NCBI GenBank assembly: GCA_035944135.1
Contig: DASZBM010000001.1
Location: 310,001-374,000, forward strand
From: Acidobacteriaceae bacterium
GTDB taxonomy: Bacteria > Acidobacteriota > Terriglobia > Terriglobales > Acidobacteriaceae
DNA: 64,000 bases
Reading direction: 5' to 3'
A program made the translations under genes and the position numbers. The notes beneath the pieces were generated by a model. It was given only the letters and a program-made list of their open reading frames with translations. It was not told the origin of the DNA and did no database searches. This document shows positions 57,684 through 64,000 of the stretch, in pieces. The number at the start of each line of letters is the position of its first letter. Within the stretch, counting starts at the first letter, position 1.

Positions 57684-58970
57684 CTATTGCCCGACTGCAT
57701 TCGCCATCTGCTGCCCCAGCCGCACACTCTCCGCGATTCCGCGGTCCTCGGGGTAGTAATAACAGGTGTCCGCAATCTGCAGACCAGCGATCGGCGTCTG
57801 CACGGGCGGTATCTTCGCCGCAAATCCGGGCTCGCAGATCGGCTGCCCATGCCGCAGACGCGCAACCTTTGTCGCCAGAATATCTTCGCGCGTCAGCGCC
57901 GGGTTGATCCGGTGCAGGCAGGCGAACGCCTCATCAAGCAGTTGGTCCTCACGCCAGGAGAACTTCGGATGAGTGACCGGCATGTAATACGGCACATATA
58001 CGATATGGTCACCACCTACATCCCGAAGCCTCGTGAACTCGATCACACCCGGAATCTCAAAATCCGGCTCCGAGATGTTCAACCAGAAATGCGGGCTGAC
58101 CGAGCGCCGCAGCTTGAAAATCACACAGATCACACCAATGTTGTGGATCGACGCGTAACGCTGCTTCCAATCCTCAGGCAGTGACGGAACCAGCGAGGCG
58201 ATCAGCGGCGTGGGAGACGTGCAGATAACGGCGTCTGCCGGATAGAAGCCCTTCGACGTTCGCACGCCTGTCACCCGACCATCCTCCGATGCGATCTCCG
58301 TCGCCGGTTCGCCGAGATGAACACGCCCGCCGTTCTTCTGAATCGCATCGACCAGCGCATTAACCAGAGTGATGGATCCGCCTTCGATGTACCCGAGTTC
58401 CTCCTGCATCAGGCTCCGGCGCGAGCGCCCGATGCGGCGAATCCGTGTCCATATCCATAGCGCGGATATGTTGTCGGCATACTCGTAAAACTTGTAGTCG
58501 AACAGCGGCTCCCAAAGCAGCCGATACACGCCTTCGCCACACCAGCGCACGATCCAGCTCTTGGCCGATTCGTTCTCGATTGCAGGCCACTGATTCCTGC
58601 GCACCGACACCAGGGCGAACAGGCCATATCTCAGCTTTTGCCACAACGAGAGGTGCGGGAATCGCAGCAGCGAGATGGGATCACCCCAGCTATGCAGCTT
58701 TCCGCCGGTGAACACGCCCATGGACGAATCTCGCCACTCCATGGCGTCTGGGATCCCAAGCTCCTTGAGCAGGTCGAACGTCGGATAGTCCGTCTTGCAG
58801 ACGAAGTGATAGAACCGCTCAAGCGAAACGCCATCGAAGTCGAAATGACCGGCCATGCCACCCGGGTCAGGAGCGGCTTCAATCAGATCTACCTCGTGTC
58901 CATTTTTCGATGCTCGGTACGCAGCGGCAAGGCCCATTGCGCCGGCTCCAACAACGACAACCTTTGCCAT
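57684..58970 (-). CDS. FAD-dependent oxidoreductase, protoporphyrinogen-oxidase/UGM-like
   Basis: 428 residues from the ATG at 58970 (AAGGA ten bases upstream); the frame continues upstream without coding character. Rossmann motif G-A-G-A-M-G-L-A at residues 8-15, then P-D-P-G-G-M-A-G-H-F and I-A-D-T-C-Y-Y-Y-P-E-D-R near the end. The fold is that of HemY-type amine oxidases, phytoene desaturases and UDP-galactopyranose mutases. Adjacency to a GT2 suggests a role in sugar or polyprenyl chemistry; the exact substrate is not determinable from sequence. Confidence 0.82.
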   Translation of the reverse strand: MAKVVVVGAGAMGLAAAYRASKNGHEVDLIEAAPDPGGMAGHFDFDGVSLERFYHFVCKTDYPTFDLLKELGIPDAMEWRDSSMGVFTGGKLHSWGDPISLLRFPHLSLWQKLRYGLFALVSVRRNQWPAIENESAKSWIVRWCGEGVYRLLWEPLFDYKFYEYADNISALWIWTRIRRIGRSRRSLMQEELGYIEGGSITLVNALVDAIQKNGGRVHLGEPATEIASEDGRVTGVRTSKGFYPADAVICTSPTPLIASLVPSLPEDWKQRYASIHNIGVICVIFKLRRSVSPHFWLNISEPDFEIPGVIEFTRLRDVGGDHIVYVPYYMPVTHPKFSWREDQLLDEAFACLHRINPALTREDILATKVARLRHGQPICEPGFAAKIPPVQTPIAGLQIADTCYYYPEDRGIAESVRLGQQMANAVGQ

Positions 58971-59085
58971 TCCTTGGCGTTCCTTAGAGACCGGTAAAGA
59001 CCTGCTCCGGTGAAATGCGAGACTGAGACCTTCTTTGAAGCTGAGTGTACTGGAATCGCGGTGGGCTCCCAAACAGTCGGGAGCG

Positions 59086-59142
59086 CTAACGAGCCGCTAG
59101 CGCAAGCTCCTGCTCGTACTCCTGATGCAGAGCGCGATCCAT
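59086..59142 (-). other. Duplicated 3' tail of the ABC-F gene
   Basis: Right after the ABC-F stop, an 18-codon open frame (ATG at 59142, TAG ending at 59086) encodes Q-E-Y-E-Q-E-L-A-L-A-A-R, matching the ABC-F C-terminus E-E-Y-E-S-Q-L-A-L-A-A-K. The ATG overlaps the ABC-F stop (TAATG). Too short for a functional gene; it looks like a diverged duplication. Confidence 0.6.
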
Positions 59143-60779
59143 TACTTCGCCGCTAACGCCAGCTGAGATTCGTACTCTTCGTACGGTCCCTTGTGGTCGG
59201 TGATGTGGAAGTCCGTGGGGCCGCCTTCGAAGTGCCAGATGCGCGTGCCGACCTCTTCAATGAGGTCCTGATCGTGCGTCACCAGGAACACAGTCCCTTC
59301 GTATTTCTGGAGAGCCGTGTTCAGAGCCATGATGCTCTCGAGATCCAGGTGGTTCGTCGGCTCGTCGAGCACGAGGATGTTTGGCTTCTGCAGCATCAGC
59401 TTGCAGAAGAGAAGGCGAGCAGCTTCACCACCGGAAAGTGCCTCGGTCTTCTTCAAGCCCTCTTCGCCGCGGAAGAGCATCTGCCCGAGCAGGCCGCGGA
59501 TGTCTTCCTTGGCTGCCTTGGGATCAAAGCTGTGCAGCCAGTCGGCGGCAGTGGTTCCCTTGGGGATCGAGGCAGTGTGGTCCTGCGCGAAGTAGCCAAT
59601 CTGCGCCTCGTGTCCCCATTTCACTTCACCGGAGTCAATGTCTGCCTTATTCGCCTCATCGAGATCCGTATTGGCAAGCAGCGCCTTGAGCATCGTGGAC
59701 TTCCCTTGACCGTTGCGGCCGACGAGGACGACCTTGTCGCCTCTTAGAACGGATGCGGAGAAGTTACGGATGACGTGCTCGGTTGAGCCGTTGGGCTGGG
59801 TGTAGCTCTTGTTCACGCCTTCGAACTCGAGCACGTGCTTGCCGCTGGGACGCTCCATCTTGAACGCGATGTACGGGCGCTGAATGTTGGAGCGCGCGAG
59901 CTCCGTGGTCTGGAGGCGCTCAACTTCCTTCTTACGTGAGTTCACCTGCGAGGAACGAGTACCGGCGGAGAAGCGGGCGATGAACTCGTTCAACTGAGCA
60001 ATCTTCTTCTCGCGCTGCTCGTTCTGCGATTCGATGCGGCTGCGGACGGACGTCTTTTGCATCACCATGTCGTCGTAGCCGCCGGTGTAGACAATGATCG
60101 TCTCGTAATCGATGTCGGCGATGTGGGTGCAGATCGAGTTCAGGAAGTGGCGGTCGTGCGAGATGGTGATGACCGTGCCGTTGTAACGGTTGAGAAAGTT
60201 CTCAAGCCAGTGAATTGAATCGAGATCGAGGTAGTTGGTGGGCTCGTCGAGGAAGAGGGCGTCGGGGTTTCCGAAGAGTGCCTGCGCGAGGAGGACGCGA
60301 ACCTTCTGGCCGCCCTGGAGCTCCGACATCTTGCGCTCGTGGAGCTCGTCGGGGATGTCGAGGCCCTGGAGGAGGATCGCGGCGTTGGGTTCGGCCTCGT
60401 AGCCGTCCTCTTCGCCGACGATGCCCTCGAGCTCGCCGAGGCGGATGCCGTCCTCGTCGGTCATCTCGGGCTTGGAGTAGATGACCTCGCGCTCCTCGAG
60501 TGCTGCCCAGAGGCCTTTGTTGCCCATGATGACGGTGTCGATGACGCGGAAGGCGTCGAACTCGTACTGGTTCTGCTTGAGGACGCCGAACTTTTTGGGG
60601 CGGACGACGGTGCCCTTCTGGGCGTCGATTTCGCCGGTGAGGACCTTCATGAAGGTCGACTTGCCGGAGCCGTTGGGGCCGGTGAGGCCGTAGCGGCGGT
60701 CCGAGTGGAAGGTTACGGAGACGTCCTCGAAGAGCAGCTTCGAACCGTAGCGCATGGTGACATTGGAGACAGAGATCAT
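59142..60779 (-). CDS. ABC-F family ATPase (YbiT/EttA-like)
   Basis: 545 residues, no membrane segment. Two ATPase modules: Walker A G-P-N-G-S-G-K-S-T (about 34-42) and G-R-N-G-Q-G-K-S-T (about 354-362), signature motifs Q-G-G-Q and S-G-G-E, both followed by D-E-P-T-N. The linker between the modules (about 240-320) is charged and helical. ABC-F proteins act on ribosomes to relieve stalls or resist antibiotics; the N-terminal pattern fits the YbiT group. The ATG has AGGAG directly adjacent, an unusual spacing. Confidence 0.93.
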   Translation of the reverse strand: MISVSNVTMRYGSKLLFEDVSVTFHSDRRYGLTGPNGSGKSTFMKVLTGEIDAQKGTVVRPKKFGVLKQNQYEFDAFRVIDTVIMGNKGLWAALEEREVIYSKPEMTDEDGIRLGELEGIVGEEDGYEAEPNAAILLQGLDIPDELHERKMSELQGGQKVRVLLAQALFGNPDALFLDEPTNYLDLDSIHWLENFLNRYNGTVITISHDRHFLNSICTHIADIDYETIIVYTGGYDDMVMQKTSVRSRIESQNEQREKKIAQLNEFIARFSAGTRSSQVNSRKKEVERLQTTELARSNIQRPYIAFKMERPSGKHVLEFEGVNKSYTQPNGSTEHVIRNFSASVLRGDKVVLVGRNGQGKSTMLKALLANTDLDEANKADIDSGEVKWGHEAQIGYFAQDHTASIPKGTTAADWLHSFDPKAAKEDIRGLLGQMLFRGEEGLKKTEALSGGEAARLLFCKLMLQKPNILVLDEPTNHLDLESIMALNTALQKYEGTVFLVTHDQDLIEEVGTRIWHFEGGPTDFHITDHKGPYEEYESQLALAAK

Positions 60780-60809
60780 CTCCTATATTTTCTCATGTTT
60801 CACGGGCAA

Positions 60810-60962
60810 GGGGAGGGTACCCCCCTCCCCCCGTACTTTTTGCGCAAAATCTTCAAAACAAGGACTTTAGCTTTGGACCTAAGCACACGCCGAGAAGCGG
60901 TTTGTTCCGGGCGGTGCGGAGGGGCTGGGGCGCCGGGGCGTGAGGTTTGTCAAGCGGCCGGA
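60810..60962 (+). repeat. Interspersed repeat, copy B
   Basis: Same block order as 12446-12592: G/C palindrome around GGTACC, TTTTTGCGCAAAATCTTCA, GGACTTTAGCTTTGGACC, a GCACACGCCG block and GTTTGTCAAGCGGCCGG at the end. Flanking genes are on the minus strand, so here the palindrome cannot act as their terminator in the plus orientation. Confidence 0.75.
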
Positions 60963-63359
60963 TTACCTGTTTGGGCCCAGGTCGGTTGAGCAGGATACCC
61001 ACCAGGAGTCGCCGCTGTGGATGACGGAGGCGCCTTCGGGGTGTTTGCCGTTAACGAGGACGCTGGAGAGCGACGGCGAGTCCTTGAAGGGGCCGAGGCG
61101 GACCGGAACCGTGCCGATGGGCTTGCTGGCCGAGATTTCGAAGGCCATCCGGGAGCCGGTGCGGACGAGACGGTAGCGAAGCATGGCTGTCTCCGTCTTG
61201 CCGTCATGTGAGTAAAGCACGGGGTACTTGTCGACGGCGAACTCGGTCCAGTCATAGGGGATGCGGGGCAGGATCTGGAGATGCTGCGGATTCAGATCGT
61301 CGATGCCGATAACGAGACGGAAGGCCTTGACGATCTCGTCCTCCTGCACGCCGTTGCCCTGATCGCCGGTGCGATAGATGAATTTGCCGGTCGGGTCGAG
61401 CTGCGCGCCTTCCGGAACGATGAACTCGGCCGCAGAGCCGACGGCCGGATCGTAAACCTCCCTCGCGGTCCAGTCGAACATTGCGGTGGCGTCGTTCATG
61501 CGGTCGAGGAGCAGAGCGGCCTGCGAGACGAAGCCCTGGCCGTAGCCCATCGCCCAGCCGTAGAAGCCCAGAGGCTTATAGGTGTCGATGAGGCGCTGAT
61601 AGGCTGCCTGATCTGCGGCTTGCCACTTTGGGTCCTGCTCGGGCTCGTAAGCGTTGGTGTCAGCTTGGGTGATGAGCGGACCGAGGACGGTGGACTTGTT
61701 GGGCCAGCCGGCGTATTTGAGCGTCCAGACATCGCCGTACTTCGGATCCGAGACGATGTACTGCGAATACATGGCGGAGCGCATCTTCGCTGCGCGGTCA
61801 CGCCAGAGGCTGGCGGAGTCGGTCTGACCGATGGAGTCGGCCATGCGAGCCAGGCTTTCGAGCGCAGTCATGCAGATGTAGTCGGGGTAGACGGAGTAAC
61901 CGTTGCCGCCCGCCGACTCGCCCGTGGTGTGAAGAATGCCGTTTTTAACACCGGAGAGGTCGGGATGGGCAAACTGCCACGGTATCCAGTCGCCCGCGGC
62001 CTTTACGTCAGTCCAATGGGCGCGGAGCCAGGCATCACGATCGGGGAGATGCAGCCACAGCCTGTAGAGCGCGATGCTGATGAGCCCGTGGCCGTCATTC
62101 TCAAAAGGCCACGCGGGATCAGGGCGATTGATGATGCGGCTCCAGTGCGGAGGCAGGGGACCGCCGCGGAAGGTGAGATTGGGATTCTCCTGATAGAGAC
62201 GCGCGTCGCGCAGGGCAAGATCGAGGCCGCGCGTGGCTGGATCGATGAAGCCGAGATCGGCGAGCTCCTGCATGGTGCGACCAAGGTCGCGTGACCAGGA
62301 TTGGTCGGCGTAGACGCCGACGCCGTTGCGCCAGGTGCCGAACTCTCCGCTGGCAGACCATGGGGCGCCGGACCAGGCAAGGGCTCCAGGAGTGGAGGTG
62401 TGATAGAAGCCTTTGGCGTCGACCTTGGCCAGCATGTCCTGCACATTGGCGTAGAAGGCGTTCTGCAGGATGTTGCTGTAGTTGTTGCCCTTGATGGTGA
62501 CGCGGGGACCGGTATAACCGGACGGCACGGGTTTGACGGCTACAGGCTTGTCCCACTGTGCGGCGCTGGTGTAGAGGGCGGCGCGAAGCTCGCCGAGACG
62601 TGCCTTCGAGATCGACTCATCGACGCCTTCAGGGCGCAGCGACTTATGCTGCACGAACTCCGCGAACTTCGGATCGAGGCTGTCGAAGGGCGTGTACCGC
62701 AGGCCGGGAACGGATTGATCCTGCGCAGTCTCCGCTGTGACGCCGGCGATGCTGACGGAGCCCTTCTTGTCAGAGGCCGGAATGATCTCGATGCTTGCCA
62801 GCGGAGCGGTACGCGGGTCGATCACAGCGACGTAGTTGCCATCATCGACCGGAGCCGCGGGGTAGAGATGGCTCGACTGGGCGAAGGCACTGCGCAGATG
62901 CGCGTCAGTGGGGAAGGGCTCGCGCGTCTGGTAGAACGGCATGCCGAACCATGCGCTCTCGCCGACGATGAGCGGGAAGTTCTGTGTGGATCCGTCGGCA
63001 TAGGTGAGACGGATGACGCCGAGGTTGTCGCCAATGAAGAAGCGGCGCGACATGTCCAGAGGATCAGACCATGCGGAGGGACGCATCGTCTCGGTCAAGC
63101 CGAGGATGAAGATCTTCTTCACCGCGGCATCGACCTTAATCTGGGCGGTTGATGAAGGCGTCACCATGAACGGCACGCCGTAACGGTACTCGAGATGCTG
63201 GCCGGCGTTGGGATTCGCGATGGGGAGAGTGAAGAACTTATCGGGCTTTGCCGTGGAGCTGGTGGAGTTTGTGGCGGCGGCATAGCAAAGATTCTGCGCA
63301 GTGGTCAGCGAGATGGTCGCGAGCAGAAGCGCGCGCACGCTGACCCGATAGTTCCCCAT
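60963..63359 (-). CDS. Secreted six-hairpin glycosidase-like protein
   Basis: 798 residues; GGAG lies eight bases before the ATG. The signal peptide ends near C-Y-A-A-A (28). Residues 35-280 are beta-rich. The part from about 300 to 680 shows the alternating helical pattern of (alpha/alpha)6 glycosidases, with W-S-R-D-L-G-R-T-M-Q-E, F-E-N-D-G-H-G-L-I-S and Y-P-D-Y-I-C-M-T-A-L-E-S. The C-terminal 100 residues form a beta-sandwich. The family is not certain. It fits periplasmic or extracellular polysaccharide breakdown. Its stop codon touches repeat copy B. Confidence 0.7.
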   Translation of the reverse strand: MGNYRVSVRALLLATISLTTAQNLCYAAATNSTSSTAKPDKFFTLPIANPNAGQHLEYRYGVPFMVTPSSTAQIKVDAAVKKIFILGLTETMRPSAWSDPLDMSRRFFIGDNLGVIRLTYADGSTQNFPLIVGESAWFGMPFYQTREPFPTDAHLRSAFAQSSHLYPAAPVDDGNYVAVIDPRTAPLASIEIIPASDKKGSVSIAGVTAETAQDQSVPGLRYTPFDSLDPKFAEFVQHKSLRPEGVDESISKARLGELRAALYTSAAQWDKPVAVKPVPSGYTGPRVTIKGNNYSNILQNAFYANVQDMLAKVDAKGFYHTSTPGALAWSGAPWSASGEFGTWRNGVGVYADQSWSRDLGRTMQELADLGFIDPATRGLDLALRDARLYQENPNLTFRGGPLPPHWSRIINRPDPAWPFENDGHGLISIALYRLWLHLPDRDAWLRAHWTDVKAAGDWIPWQFAHPDLSGVKNGILHTTGESAGGNGYSVYPDYICMTALESLARMADSIGQTDSASLWRDRAAKMRSAMYSQYIVSDPKYGDVWTLKYAGWPNKSTVLGPLITQADTNAYEPEQDPKWQAADQAAYQRLIDTYKPLGFYGWAMGYGQGFVSQAALLLDRMNDATAMFDWTAREVYDPAVGSAAEFIVPEGAQLDPTGKFIYRTGDQGNGVQEDEIVKAFRLVIGIDDLNPQHLQILPRIPYDWTEFAVDKYPVLYSHDGKTETAMLRYRLVRTGSRMAFEISASKPIGTVPVRLGPFKDSPSLSSVLVNGKHPEGASVIHSGDSWWVSCSTDLGPNR

Positions 63360-63436
63360 TCTGTATCTCCTGTGGTGCCCGGCGTTTCGGCGTATGAAGT
63401 GAATGCCTGAGAGACCGGTTTCTGAATATTGATGGT

Positions 63437-63444
63437 AATCGATT
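63437..63444. promoter_or_regulatory. Possible LacI-type operator core upstream of the glycosidase
   Basis: TGGTAATCGATTGAGC contains the symmetric core AATCGATT (63437-63444) with a central CG, as in LacI-family operators. The right half departs from symmetry outside the core. It lies about 80 bases upstream of the glycosidase ATG. Confidence 0.3.
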
Positions 63445-63477
63445 GAGCCTGCCGTTTGAAACTTCCGAAGAAAAAAG

Positions 63478-63506
63478 TTGACAAGCTGGCGGGGCAGGCG
63501 TAATTA
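63478..63506 (+). promoter_or_regulatory. Sigma-70-type promoter of the ArsR-family gene
   Basis: TTGACA (63478-63483), 17-base spacer, TAATTA (63501-63506). Predicted start near 63513, leaving a leader of about 30 bases without an evident Shine-Dalgarno site. Confidence 0.8.
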
Positions 63507-63534
63507 ACCATCAGGTTATATAACCGAGTGGTTA
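63505..63534 (+). promoter_or_regulatory. Symmetrical 30-bp operator overlapping the -10 and start
   Basis: TAACC-N4-GGTTATATAACC-N4-GGTTA: outer arms at 63505-63509 and 63530-63534, inner perfect palindrome at 63514-63525. The whole is symmetric about 63519/63520. It overlaps the -10, transcription start and leader, ideal for autorepression by the ArsR-type regulator downstream. Confidence 0.75.
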
Positions 63535-63541
63535 CATATAC

Positions 63542-63943
63542 ATGAATGACGCAATCAGCAATACGTTTTCGGCGCTGGCGGATCCGACGCGCAGGGCCAT
63601 TCTGGCGAGGCTGGCGCTGGGCGAGACCTCGGTGACGGAGCTGGCGGAACCGTTCGAGATGAGCATGCCGGCGGTCTCGAAGCACCTGCGGGTGCTGGAG
63701 AATGCGGGGCTCGTGGAGCGGGGGCGGCAGGCGCAGTACCGTCCGGTAAGGCTGCGGGCCGAGCCCTTGCGGGAGGCGGCCGGATGGATCGAGCAGTACA
63801 GGCGGTTCTGGGAGGAGAGCTTCGACCGGCTGGACAGCTTTTTGAAACATCTGCAGGCCGAACAGGCGAGGGGGACGGGATTGAAGGAACGGAAGACAAC
63901 GAAGACGCGTAAGGAGAAGAGAGATGGCCGCAAGCTTAACTAA
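63542..63943 (+). CDS. ArsR-family transcriptional regulator
   Basis: 133 residues. The winged-helix core reads F-S-A-L-A-D-P-T-R-R-A-I-L-A-R-L, then M-S-M-P-A-V-S-K-H-L-R-V-L-E-N-A-G-L-V as recognition helix, and R-G-R-Q-A-Q-Y-R as wing. No Cys ligands for metals are visible, so this belongs to the subgroup paired with SRPBCC proteins rather than the arsenic sensors. The last 30 residues are highly charged. It overlaps the next gene by 20 bases. Expected to bind the dyad just upstream of its own start. Confidence 0.93.
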   Translation: MNDAISNTFSALADPTRRAILARLALGETSVTELAEPFEMSMPAVSKHLRVLENAGLVERGRQAQYRPVRLRAEPLREAAGWIEQYRRFWEESFDRLDSFLKHLQAEQARGTGLKERKTTKTRKEKRDGRKLN

Positions 63944-64000
63944 CAATGCAGTGGCAATCGAGCCCGCGCAGGGCTATGAGATTTCGATAACTCGGACGTT
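63924..64000 (+). CDS. SRPBCC/AHSA1 domain protein (partial, 3' end outside window)
   Basis: Starts at ATG 63924 with GGAG eight bases upstream, inside the end of the ArsR gene. Only 25 residues are visible, ending Y-E-I-S-I-T-R-T, the start of the first strand of AHSA1-type SRPBCC domains. ArsR plus SRPBCC is a common co-transcribed pair. The identification relies on this pairing and the short N-terminal match. Confidence 0.6.
   Translation, partial: MAASLTNNAVAIEPAQGYEISITRT

Overview
The window looks like chromosomal DNA from a soil-type member of the Acidobacteriota, probably order Terriglobales. The reasons are high GC, three very long Oar-type TonB-dependent receptors with an N-terminal carboxypeptidase-regulatory domain, many GT-C membrane glycosyltransferases, a menaquinone gene of the futalosine route (mqnC), and secreted proteins with TonB C-terminal domains. 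This placement is inference from gene content. No rRNA, convincing tRNA, CRISPR array, insertion sequence or phage gene was seen.

Layout. 1-2.4 kb: 3' part of mqnC, a small secreted-protein gene that appears frameshifted, and pyrH. 2.4-10.1 kb: a tightly packed minus-strand run of a RecQ-like helicase, three GT-C membrane proteins and a GtrB/DPM-type GT2, ending in pyrH. 10.2-18.3 kb: accessory genes, namely AIM24, two tandem DUF4870-like membrane proteins, a dienelactone hydrolase, a DUF4062 (TIR-like) protein, a histidine kinase with an ethylene-receptor-like sensor, an orphan DNA methyltransferase and a secreted protein. 18.4-22.9 kb: a beta-barrel protein and the ribosomal operon rplM-rpsI-rpsB-tsf behind a clear promoter with a long leader. 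23-35.4 kb: TonB-C proteins and a second glycan region with GT-C proteins, an acyltransferase, an FtsX-type permease and a polymerase-like membrane protein. 35.4-49.2 kb: RodZ-like HTH protein, RpiR regulator, a TonB receptor with an attenuator-like leader, metK, a transglutaminase-like protein, a second receptor, ada and an HtrA protease. 49.2-64 kb: a third receptor, DUF2237, a three-gene phosphorelay cluster, a GT2 plus FAD oxidoreductase pair, an ABC-F ATPase, a secreted glycosidase, and an ArsR/SRPBCC pair with a strongly symmetrical operator.

How the genes work together (inference). GtrB/DPM-type GT2 enzymes would make polyprenyl-phosphate sugars that GT-C membrane enzymes use outside the cytoplasmic membrane, so the window is rich in cell-envelope glycosylation. 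The Oar-type receptors, glycosidase and RpiR regulator fit uptake and breakdown of complex carbohydrates.

Most unusual non-coding structure: a family of short hairpins whose loop stays TAAA or TGAA while the stem sequence changes but stays paired; a longer two-copy repeat of about 150 bp; the TonB-receptor leader with mutually exclusive pairings; and the 30-bp operator upstream of the ArsR gene.
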